A stretch of DNA of 42,993 nucleotides from a virus, in the IMG/VR virus record IMGVR_UViG_3300045258_000048, positions 1 through 42,993 of that record. One strand, written 5' to 3'. The notes under the pieces are model-generated. The model was not told where the DNA came from, searched no databases, and saw nothing but the letters and a program-made list of their open reading frames with translations. The position numbers and the translations under genes were made by a program. Of this stretch, positions 37,529-42,993 are shown one piece after another; positions within the stretch are counted from its first letter, which is position 1; each line of letters opens with the position of its first letter.

Positions 37529-38031
37529 GCTGCCCCCGGGACGTGCAACAGTTTCTTGGCTTTCGCATAGGCGGCTATCGCCTCATCTTTTGAGTCGTAA
37601 CGACCAACATTCGTGATTCGATAGTGCCGACAGATACTGACCTTCCACTTCTGCCGCGCTTTGTCGAACGTGACCCCAAGCGCTCCGCTTGCGTTGTCCC
37701 TGTGCGGGCGGCGCTGATTTTGAAGATTTTCGGATTGACTGCCGTTTCTCAGGTTTAGCCAGCGATTATCGGAGCGGTTAGCAACAGGACAGCATCCCGC
37801 TGAGCCAATGTGGTCCACTATTCGCGGCCATTCGCCGGTCATGTAGAGAAACGCAAGGCGGTGGGCTCCGTATCGCCGACCATCCAATCGAATATTCAGA
37901 TAATGGTCGGTGGTATTAACCGTCCCCAGGCGCTTGCCGAGGTAGGCGCGCCCACGGGCGACGATGCTTGTGAATATCCCGGTGTCGGGATCGTAGCTGA
38001 CCAATTCTTTTAGGCGCGACTGTGTAATCAC
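37525..38031 (-). CDS. HNH-AP2 homing endonuclease, recombination-operon copy
   Basis: From GTG 38031 (GTGA overlap), 168 residues. GAHRLAFLYMTGEWP, IVDHIG (D73, H74), SDNRWLNLRNGSQSENLQN give the HNH core. GALGVTFDKARQKWKVSI followed by VGRYDSKDEAIAAYAKA is the AP2-like DNA-binding domain. It is a paralogue of the plus-strand gene at 29158. It sits between the NinB-like and winged-helix genes, with stop-start overlaps on both sides. Confidence 0.85.
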   Translation of the reverse strand: MITQSRLKELVSYDPDTGIFTSIVARGRAYLGKRLGTVNTTDHYLNIRLDGRRYGAHRLAFLYMTGEWPRIVDHIGSAGCCPVANRSDNRWLNLRNGSQSENLQNQRRPHRDNASGALGVTFDKARQKWKVSICRHYRITNVGRYDSKDEAIAAYAKAKKLLHVPGAA

Positions 38032-38474
38032 TCGGAGCCCTCCAAGAACCAACGTGGGTCAGGCGCTGCTATGAATATTCCGCATTCCGCCGCCAGCCTT
38101 TCCACGTAGCCGTAGAAGGCCGAAAACTCCACCACGCCTAGAACGTCCTTGTTCCCGTTCTCGTCCGTTGTCGTCGTCCGTAGCGGCTGGCGATAGGTTC
38201 GCCCCAGGACGGTCAATGTCCGCTCACCGAAGTACCGACAACACATATCCCGGTGCAGCTTTTCCAGTTCGTCGCGGCCAGACAGCCCGGTTTCGGCGGC
38301 AATCACCTTGTAGGCGTGGCCGAATAGCGCCTTGTTCTGCTGGCTGGACCGCTCGGCCTTCTCGCGCTCGACCATCACCGTCAACGGCTTGCCCGGATGA
38401 CAGGAATGCAGGAACCGACTCAGCGCCTCGATGGCGTTGGTGCGATTGGTGGGCGGAATGGAAACGGCGGTCAT
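38028..38474 (-). CDS. NinB-like recombination protein
   Basis: A 148-residue protein. REKAERSSQQNKALFGHAYKVIAAE, then SGRDELEKLHRDMCCRYFG and a C-terminal helix with FYGYVERLAAECGI fit the NinB/Orf group of phage recombination mediators, whose pattern is R..QN..L....... It follows the SSB-like gene and the Rad52-like gene, which supports a role in loading an annealing protein on ssDNA. Confidence 0.6.
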   Translation of the reverse strand: MTAVSIPPTNRTNAIEALSRFLHSCHPGKPLTVMVEREKAERSSQQNKALFGHAYKVIAAETGLSGRDELEKLHRDMCCRYFGERTLTVLGRTYRQPLRTTTTDENGNKDVLGVVEFSAFYGYVERLAAECGIFIAAPDPRWFLEGSE

Positions 38475-38477
38475 GGG

Positions 38478-38765
38478 CTAGAAAGGCAAGCTGTCATCGT
38501 GGAAGTCATCGTTCGTAGGCGCTTTCCTGGCGGGCTTGTCCTGACTGCTGCCTTGCGGTTTCCAGTCGTCAACCGCCGCGTAATACTTGCCGCCCTGCGA
38601 CACCTTGAGGTCAAAGTTCGTGGACTCATGGCCCGCTGCTATCCGGGCTTTCAGGAAGTCGATCAGTTCGGCGTTCTTGATCCAGCCTTTCGCCTTCACG
38701 TACTCCGGGGCCTTTTCGTTCGGGGCCTTAAAGTTCATGCCCGCAATGAATTGAATGTCGCTCAT
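38478..38765 (-). CDS. ssDNA-binding-like protein with SSB-type acidic tip
   Basis: A 95-residue protein from ATG 38765 (ATGA overlap with the Rad52-like gene). The core (MNFKAPNEKAPEYVKAKGWIK, LKVSQGGKYYAAVDDW) is small and beta-rich, and a flexible KPARKAPTNDDF linker leads to the terminal DDSLPF. This ending copies the C-terminal tip by which SSB recruits partner enzymes. It probably coats or marks ssDNA for the annealing protein. Confidence 0.72.
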   Translation of the reverse strand: MSDIQFIAGMNFKAPNEKAPEYVKAKGWIKNAELIDFLKARIAAGHESTNFDLKVSQGGKYYAAVDDWKPQGSSQDKPARKAPTNDDFHDDSLPF

Positions 38766-39469
38766 GCTGCCTTTCTCCTTTCGGCTTCTTTCTTGAGGGC
38801 GCTGCGGATTTCGGACTCCGTCAGCAGTAGGTTCAGGCCGGCCTTCTCGTCGTTATCGAGGGCCTGCTTCTGCACGTAGTCGAAAGCTCCGGCAACGTCG
38901 CCGGCTTCGATGAAATCGCGGACAGTGGTGGCGATGTTCTGCAAACCAATCTGCGTGGCGGTGTCCAAGGCTTCCCACACGCCGTCGCCGGGGTGCGCTC
39001 CGACCGTTAGCCCTTGCAGCTTTGCGAGGTAACCGGCAGGCGTGGCCCAATTCGGCAGCGTCGGGTCTTTGTCCCACTTGCCGTATTCGTCAATCGCCAC
39101 GTAGGGCGACGGCAGGCCGTACAGGTAGCGCCCGATACCCCAAACGACAGCGGCTCGCTTGAAGGCGTCGGAACATTTGCCCTTTTCGGCTTCCACTTGG
39201 GTATCGCCCGCGCCGTTTGCCCGCCACAGCCATTCGCCGTTGATGCGCAGGCCGACCTCGCAGATCAGCAGATCCCCCACGGCCAGCGAGTAGCGGCATT
39301 GCCACTCGCCAAACCCGCAGGCGTCGTCCAGCCGCTCCATCACGTCGCGGGCGTCGATGTAGGCGAGCAGGGCGGCTTTCTTGCCGTCTTTCGTCTTGCG
39401 CCCGATGCGCCAGGAAATGGCGGATGGCGGGAACGGCTGCTCTAGTCGTTGTTGCAGGCTGAGTTCCAT
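38762..39469 (-). CDS. Rad52-like single-strand annealing protein
   Basis: A 235-residue protein. DARDVMERLDDACGFGEWQCRYS, CEVGLRINGEWLWRANGAG and KGKCSDAFKRAAVVWGIGRYLYGLPSPY give the core fold of the Rad52/Rad22 family. The C-terminus is helical and basic. These proteins pair complementary single strands during phage recombination and replication repair. Its start overlaps the upstream gene by 28 bases. Together with the SSB-like and NinB-like genes it forms a recombination module. Confidence 0.85.
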   Translation of the reverse strand: MELSLQQRLEQPFPPSAISWRIGRKTKDGKKAALLAYIDARDVMERLDDACGFGEWQCRYSLAVGDLLICEVGLRINGEWLWRANGAGDTQVEAEKGKCSDAFKRAAVVWGIGRYLYGLPSPYVAIDEYGKWDKDPTLPNWATPAGYLAKLQGLTVGAHPGDGVWEALDTATQIGLQNIATTVRDFIEAGDVAGAFDYVQKQALDNDEKAGLNLLLTESEIRSALKKEAERRKAA

Positions 39470-39621
39470 GCGGCCTCCCGTGTCACGTTGCGCTGGTGAT
39501 CCGCCATGTAGGCGTAGCGATTGGTGGCTTCTTCGTAGACCTCGGCCTCACTCGGCTCGCGGCCCTCGGATTCAAAGAACGCGCCGGCAATGGCGTCGTA
39601 GTCGTCGGGGTCAAGTTTCAC
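39442..39621 (-). CDS. Small acidic protein (59 aa)
   Basis: From GTG 39621, which overlaps the upstream stop (GTGA). It is acidic and aromatic: KLDPDDYDAIAGAFFESEG, EAEVYEEATNRYAYMADHQ. It ends with TAG 28 bases inside the Rad52-like gene. Not recognised; the overlaps and uninterrupted frame support expression. Confidence 0.55.
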   Translation of the reverse strand: MKLDPDDYDAIAGAFFESEGREPSEAEVYEEATNRYAYMADHQRNVTREAAWNSACNND

Positions 39622-39842
39622 TTTGCGACTCTCCTCAGTGGGGTAACCTGGGCCAACTTCGGCCCCATGCGGACGCGCTGCTTAATGCGCTGCCCGGCCA
39701 TGTATCTGTGTTGGTACGCCGCCTGATCCATCGCCCTCACCAGCGCCGACCGGACGAAGTAATCGGCCAGCCGCTCAACCTCGCTGTCGTACACAGTGAA
39801 GATGGCAAGCGTGGTCAGGTCGGGGCGGTAGTGGTCGATCAC
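39618..39842 (-). CDS. Small basic protein (74 aa)
   Basis: From GTG 39842 in the stop of the repeat-protein gene. IDHYRPDLTTLAIFTVYDSEVERLADYFV is followed by a basic C-terminus (QRIKQRVRMGPK). The longer open frame upstream is only the repeat array read in another frame. Function unknown. Confidence 0.55.
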   Translation of the reverse strand: MIDHYRPDLTTLAIFTVYDSEVERLADYFVRSALVRAMDQAAYQHRYMAGQRIKQRVRMGPKLAQVTPLRRVAK

Positions 39843-40681
39843 GCGAGCCGATCCAACGCCGCGAACAGGGCGTCGCGTTCTTGTTTCCAGGCGGCGGACC
39901 TGGCGGACCAGGCGGCGGACTCGGCGGACTCGGCGGACCTGGCGGACCTGGCGGACCAGGCGGCGGACTCGGCGGCGGACTCGGCGGACTCGGCGGACCT
40001 GGCGGACCAGGCGGACCAGGCGGCGGACTCGGCGGACTTGGCGGACCTGGCGGACCAGGCGGCGGACCAGGCGGCGGACTCGGCGGACTCGGCGGACCTG
40101 GCGGACCAGGCGGACCAGGCGGCGGACTCGGCGGCGGACTCGGCGGACTCGGCGGACCTGGCGGCGGACTCGGCGGCGGGAAGCTCGCACACGTTGCCGC
40201 CTGCGGCAGCTTCGTGCGCTCGCCTGCCGATTTCCAGCGCCGAGATTACCTGCGCGATGGCGTCATGTACCTGCTGCGGGTGCTTGGCCTCCAGCACCTT
40301 GCGCTGCGTTTCCAGCATCCGGTCGATTCGCGCAATGGCGATCCAATGCGGGACCGGCGTCAGGTCAGCCCCGAGCGGGATACGCTTGGCAAGCTCAACA
40401 TGGAACGTGCCGCGATCCTCTTGCGGCAAGCCCTCGAACATCGAATCCTGCAATCGCACCAGCCATTCCGGCAGGGCGTAGTGGTTGGCGACGATTTCGT
40501 GCCGGTTGTCTTCAACATCGGGCGCGATGTCATGCGCAAAGCAACCGACCGAACAACCGTAAAACTTGCCGTTCTTCTCGGTGCCGTAGGTGCCTGACAA
40601 AAGCTGTTCAGCGGCGAAATGCGCCTCGGCATGTGCAACGTGTTCGGCCTTGAGTTCGGCGCTGGCGTTGTAGGTAAGCAT
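39839..40681 (-). CDS. S-A-x/S-A-A-x repeat protein, copy 1
   Basis: From ATG 40681 (AAGGAA upstream; a TTG at 40702 is an alternative), 280 residues. The ~165-residue N-terminal domain has KFYGCSVGCFAHD, LPEWLVRLQDSMFEGLP, IPLGADLTPVPHWIAIARIDRM and HEAAAGGNVCEL. A run of about 100 residues follows of S-A-E, S-A-W, S-A-R and S-A-A-W units, then a short charged tail (WKQERDALFAALDRL). The gene at 41431 has the same plan and shares ~40 conserved positions in the N-domain. Unit lengths of 9 and 12 bases keep the frame. No function is known. Confidence 0.78.
   Translation of the reverse strand: MLTYNASAELKAEHVAHAEAHFAAEQLLSGTYGTEKNGKFYGCSVGCFAHDIAPDVEDNRHEIVANHYALPEWLVRLQDSMFEGLPQEDRGTFHVELAKRIPLGADLTPVPHWIAIARIDRMLETQRKVLEAKHPQQVHDAIAQVISALEIGRRAHEAAAGGNVCELPAAESAARSAESAESAAESAAWSAWSARSAESAESAAWSAAWSARSAKSAESAAWSAWSARSAESAESAAESAAWSARSARSAESAESAAWSARSAAWKQERDALFAALDRLA
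39891..40182. repeat. GC-rich 9/12-bp tandem array inside repeat protein 1
   Basis: Mixed GGCGGACxx (9-bp) and GGCGGCGGACxx (12-bp) units on the plus strand. They encode S-A-x and S-A-A-x on the minus strand. All six frames stay open for long stretches, which creates spurious Gly/Pro ORFs on the plus strand. Confidence 0.9.
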
Positions 40682-40698
40682 GGTGGGTTCCTTGTCGG

Positions 40699-40905
40699 TC
40701 AATCAAATTCGTTTCGATCAGCTTCCCGCTCCGCACGACGCTGTGCGCGGGATTCGTACATGGCATCCAGCGTGTCGTCGTCTAGGTCTGGCGGCTCATA
40801 AGCGGTGCGGACTCGGGTGGACCCGGTAACACTGGCGCACGGCTGCACATAGGCGTCGTCGTCAGCGAAGCCGGGGCCGAATATGGATTCGCCAAAGGCT
40901 TTCAT
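40699..40905 (-). CDS. Small acidic protein of unknown function
   Basis: A 68-residue protein from ATG 40905 (ATGA overlap). ESIFGPGFADDDAYVQPC, EPPDLDDDTLDAMYESRAQRRAEREADR: acidic middle and charged helical end. Not recognised. Confidence 0.55.
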   Translation of the reverse strand: MKAFGESIFGPGFADDDAYVQPCASVTGSTRVRTAYEPPDLDDDTLDAMYESRAQRRAEREADRNEFD

Positions 40906-41228
40906 GCGCTTACCCTCGGCTGCGGCTGAAACTCCTGCTGGCCCGCTGGGATGGACAGCTTGCCCAGCAGGTCAATGACGGCGGATTCCTCGGCGGTGTG
41001 CTGCGAAGGAGGGGTGAGGGGTTCGAGTTCGTGCGGTTCGAAAACCAGCCCAAGATGCTGATTCGGCGGGTTCAAATAAATGGCAACCTCATGGCCGGTG
41101 TATTCGCGGAATCCGCCTATGTGCGTGATGCCCGGCGCGTTGAGAGAAATGATTGACGTTTCTGCACCATGACAATCGGACACGGGGCAATTCACGCGCA
41201 CCCGCTGACCCACGTAGAACCGGCTCAT
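40902..41228 (-). CDS. Small beta-barrel-like protein
   Basis: From ATG 41228 (ATGA overlap), 108 residues. RFYVGQRVRVNCPVSDCHG, EVAIYLNPPNQHLGLVFEPHELEPL looks like an SH3/KOW-type barrel, a shape common in small phage proteins, followed by a helix and a Gln/Pro tail. Function unknown. Confidence 0.55.
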   Translation of the reverse strand: MSRFYVGQRVRVNCPVSDCHGAETSIISLNAPGITHIGGFREYTGHEVAIYLNPPNQHLGLVFEPHELEPLTPPSQHTAEESAVIDLLGKLSIPAGQQEFQPQPRVSA

Positions 41229-41434
41229 GGCATCTTCCTCCGCGCTTCCAGAACCACCCACACGCTGAACACGCACACCGCGATCATCACGACCAGCGGC
41301 ATGTCTACCGGGTACACGCGATTACCCAGCGCAATGGCGAATCGGTAGTGGCTGAGAATCTCGCCGGCTGCTGTCGAAAAGACGGTCAGCGAGAACAGGT
41401 AGCCGAATAGGGCGGGGAAGGAGGGGCGGGTCAT
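41225..41434 (-). CDS. Small membrane protein (two helices, 69 aa)
   Basis: From ATG 41434, overlapping the upstream stop (ATGA). Helix 1 is about 7-24 (PALFGYLFSLTVFSTAAG) and helix 2 about 46-62 (PLVVMIAVCVFSVWVVL), with a polar loop between and a basic end (EARRKMP). It lies in the early operon, so it is not obviously a holin. An envelope role such as superinfection control is possible but unsupported. Confidence 0.6.
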   Translation of the reverse strand: MTRPSFPALFGYLFSLTVFSTAAGEILSHYRFAIALGNRVYPVDMPLVVMIAVCVFSVWVVLEARRKMP

Positions 41435-42366
41435 GGCTTGCACTCCGCAAGCAATTTCAGGAGGTCGGACGCTTCTTGCTTGAACGCCGCCGACTCCGCC
41501 GCCGACCACGCCGCCGACCTCGCCGCCGACCACGCCGCCGACCTCGCCGCCGACCTCGCCGCCGACTCCGCCGACCACGCCGCCGACCACGCCGACTCCG
41601 CCGCCGACTCCGCCGCCGACTCCGCCGACCTCGCCGCCGACCACGCCGCCGACCACGCCGACTCCGCCGCCGACTCCGCCGCCGACCTCGCCGCCGACCA
41701 CGCCGCCGACTCCGCCGACCACGCCGCCGACCACGCCGCCGACCACGCCGCCGACCTCGCCGAGTCCGCCGCCGACCTCGCCGCCGACCACGCCGACCAC
41801 GCCGCCGACCACGCCGACCACGCCGCCGACCTCGCCGCCGACCACGCCGCCGACCACGCCGCCGACCTCGCCGCCGACCACGCCGCCGACATATCGCAAA
41901 CGGTCCCGCCTGCTTCGGCTTCGTGGCAAGCGCGAACGGCCTGCAGCGCAGCGATGGTCTGTTGGATGGCTTCGGTGGCGTCGTATTCGTGCTTGGCTTC
42001 CAACGCCTTCGTCTGGATGGCTATGAGCCGATCCATGCGGCGGATCGCCAGCAGGTGACGTACCGGCTCGACGTTCGCGCCGACCGGAATGGCCTTGAGG
42101 AATTTCCCCGGCCACTTGAGCGCGTCTTTCTTCGGCAGGCCCTCGAAAATCCGATCTTCCAAACGGGCCAGCCATTCGGGCAGGCCCAGTTCAATCGGAT
42201 AACGCGAGTGGTCATAGGCTTCCAACGTGCAGCCGATGGCGCAGCCTTTGCCGCGTTCCCAGCCGATGCCCTGCACGATTTCGTCCGCCTTGGCGTGCAT
42301 GGCAACACGGGCCACGTACTTCGCCTTGACGGCGGGGTCGTTGTGGAAGCTCAGGAGGCCGATCAT
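41431..42366 (-). CDS. S-A-A-x/S-A-x repeat protein, copy 2
   Basis: A 311-residue protein from ATG 42366 (ATGA overlap). The N-terminal ~155 residues carry GWERGKGCAIGCTLEAYDH, LGLPEWLARLEDRIFEGLP, IPVGANVEPVRHLLAIRRMDRL and HEAEAGGTVCDM, matching the 39839 protein. About 130 residues of repeats follow, mostly S-A-A-W, S-A-A-R and S-A-A-E with interspersed three-residue units, then a tail (FKQEASDLLKLLAEC). The array predicts one long Ala-rich helix with a Trp/Arg/Glu stripe. Function unknown. Confidence 0.8.
   Translation of the reverse strand: MIGLLSFHNDPAVKAKYVARVAMHAKADEIVQGIGWERGKGCAIGCTLEAYDHSRYPIELGLPEWLARLEDRIFEGLPKKDALKWPGKFLKAIPVGANVEPVRHLLAIRRMDRLIAIQTKALEAKHEYDATEAIQQTIAALQAVRACHEAEAGGTVCDMSAAWSAARSAAWSAAWSAARSAAWSAWSAAWSAWSAARSAADSARSAAWSAAWSAAWSAESAAWSAARSAAESAAESAWSAAWSAARSAESAAESAAESAWSAAWSAESAARSAARSAAWSAARSAAWSAAESAAFKQEASDLLKLLAECKP
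41486..41891. repeat. GC-rich 12/9-bp tandem array inside repeat protein 2
   Basis: Mixed GCCGCCGACCxC, GCCGCCGACTCC and shorter GCCGACxxC units on the plus strand, encoding S-A-A-W/R/E and S-A-x on the minus strand. Unit lengths are all multiples of three. Long spurious frames exist on both strands through it. Confidence 0.9.
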
Positions 42367-42581
42367 AGCGCCGACTCCATCCCAACCGGCACCAACTCCA
42401 TCGCAGCGTCCACATCCGCCTCGGTCACGACCTGCCGAAGCTCGATCACGGACCAGGGGCCGATGGCCGCGAAGTTGTGGTTGTCGAAGACAGCCTGCGC
42501 GTCGGCCAAGGGGCGCTCATAGAACGCCGCGATGGTTTTGGAGTTCGGGCTGGTAACGAGGTAGTAGCGCATGGCGATCAC
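42363..42581 (-). CDS. Small alpha-beta protein of unknown function
   Basis: A 72-residue protein from GTG 42581 (GTGA overlap), or 69 residues from ATG 42572. RYYLVTSPNSKTIAAFYERPLADAQAVF and ELRQVVTEADVDAAMEL suggest strand-helix-strand-helix. The family is not recognised. Confidence 0.55.
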   Translation of the reverse strand: MIAMRYYLVTSPNSKTIAAFYERPLADAQAVFDNHNFAAIGPWSVIELRQVVTEADVDAAMELVPVGMESAL

Positions 42582-42805
42582 GCGGCCCGATTGCGGCGAG
42601 CGTTCTCACGGTTCGCCTGCTTACGGGCGTTCCGGTTCTCGCAGAAAGTGTGCCCGGGTCGTTCGATCATCGGGACCAGCGGCATCGTCGGATGCTGGCC
42701 GAGGTCGAGCGGATGGCGCTGCATCCAGGCTTTGGCGGATTTCCACACCAGACGCGGTGCGGGGAGTTGCAGGGACTTGAGGTAGTTCCAACGCTTGCTG
42801 TTCAT
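42578..42805 (-). CDS. Small basic protein of unknown function
   Basis: A 75-residue protein; ATG 42805 overlaps the stop of the DGYxR-repeat gene. It is basic throughout, with a central RHPLDLGQHPTMPLVPMIERPGH and a C-terminal Arg/Asn/Ala-rich helix (ENRNARKQANRENARRNR). It resembles small nucleic-acid-binding proteins in charge only. Confidence 0.55.
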   Translation of the reverse strand: MNSKRWNYLKSLQLPAPRLVWKSAKAWMQRHPLDLGQHPTMPLVPMIERPGHTFCENRNARKQANRENARRNRAA

Positions 42806-42993
42806 GCGGCCTCCGACTTCGTGTTGTTGTTGGCATCCAGTCCGTCGCGGTCGTAGCCGTCGCGGTCGTAGCCGTCGCGGTCGTAGCCGTCGCGGTGGTA
42901 GCCGTCGCGGTCGTAGCCGTCGCGGTGGTAGCCGTCGCGGTCGTAGCCGTCGCGGTCGTAGCCGTCGCGGTGGTAGCCGTCGCGGTGGTAGCC
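42802..42993 (-). CDS. DGYxR tandem-repeat protein, C-terminal part (continues from position 1)
   Basis: Ten full 15-bp units encode DGYDR/DGYHR, then the chain ends with GLDANNNTKSEAA and TGA at 42804-42802. The frame joins the N-terminal part at 1-403 if the two arrays are overlapped (giving about 154 residues) or if 5 bases plus whole units are missing at the junction. The stop overlaps the next gene (ATGA), so the junction-crossing gene heads the leftward operon. Confidence 0.8.
   Translation of the reverse strand, partial: GYHRDGYHRDGYDRDGYDRDGYHRDGYDRDGYHRDGYDRDGYDRDGYDRDGLDANNNTKSEAA
42844..42993. repeat. 15-bp tandem repeat array, right end
   Basis: Ten full copies of GTCGCGGT(C/G)GTAGCC. 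Variant order by encoded residue, from 42844 upward, is D D D H D H D D H H. Copies 2-9 have the same order as the left-end array. Confidence 0.95.

Noticed and set aside
39881-40597. Long plus-strand Gly/Pro-rich frame through the repeat array
   Set aside because: It is the complement of the S-A-x array, where 9- and 12-base units keep all frames open. Outside the array its composition is not protein-like, and the minus frame has a conserved paralogue.
41438-42522. Two plus-strand frames (Ala/Asp-rich and Arg-rich) and an alternative minus Gly/Val-rich frame through the larger array
   Set aside because: All are readings of the same tandem units in other frames. Only the minus frame from 42366 has a conserved N-terminal domain.

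Overview
The window looks like one complete or nearly complete genome of a tailed phage with a short-tail (podovirus) virion, about 43 kb and GC-rich. Its host is probably a GC-rich Gram-negative bacterium: the lysis cassette has an inner/outer spanin pair (Rz with an embedded Rz1 lipoprotein) and a SAR-type GH24 endolysin. I cannot fix the host genus from sequence alone. Both window ends lie inside the same 15-bp tandem array, and one minus-strand gene runs off position 1 and continues in at position 42993, so the molecule is circular or circularly permuted and was opened inside a repeat. I see no integrase, CI-type repressor, DNA or RNA polymerase, tRNA or CRISPR array.

Layout. A short divergent control region (404-533) carries a perfect 8-bp-arm inverted repeat and a sigma70-like promoter. 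Rightward from it (534-5977) lie an HTH protein, small genes, two GIY-YIG proteins, an O-like replication initiator with a possible internal origin, a VRR-NUC nuclease and a Q-like antiterminator. This arm is interrupted at about 2930-4050 by a fragment of an IS1595-family element, read the opposite way, whose truncated transposase is coupled to a membrane-protein gene. A promoter-like sequence followed at once by a terminator (5974-6072) forms a lambdoid pR'-tR' type gateway to the late genes.

The late operon (6161-32266, all plus) has small and large terminase, portal, a Bbp19-like protein, two paralogous beta-rich structural proteins, scaffold, major capsid protein, a Bbp16-like cement protein, tail adaptor, a tail protein normally encoded by one gene but here split into three ORFs with an inserted beta-propeller-like segment, T7 gp13/gp14-like proteins, three large ejection proteins (one with an M15-like zinc peptidase motif), and a fibre adaptor. 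Next come a membrane PAS protein, endolysin, an HNH-AP2 homing endonuclease, spanins and a small holin, then a tail fibre and its probable chaperone. Four intrinsic-terminator-like hairpins sit inside this operon.

The leftward arm (42805 down to 32275, plus the gene crossing the junction, all minus) is one run of about 30 small genes, nearly all linked by ATGA/GTGA stop-start overlaps. It encodes a recombination module (Rad52-like annealing protein, a protein with an SSB-like acidic tip, a NinB-like protein), a winged-helix protein, an XF1762-like protein, DUF551-type proteins, two HNH proteins, and three proteins with striking in-frame tandem repeats: a DGYxR array and two paralogues with S-A-A-x/S-A-x arrays. 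There is no gene-free stretch longer than about 190 bases.
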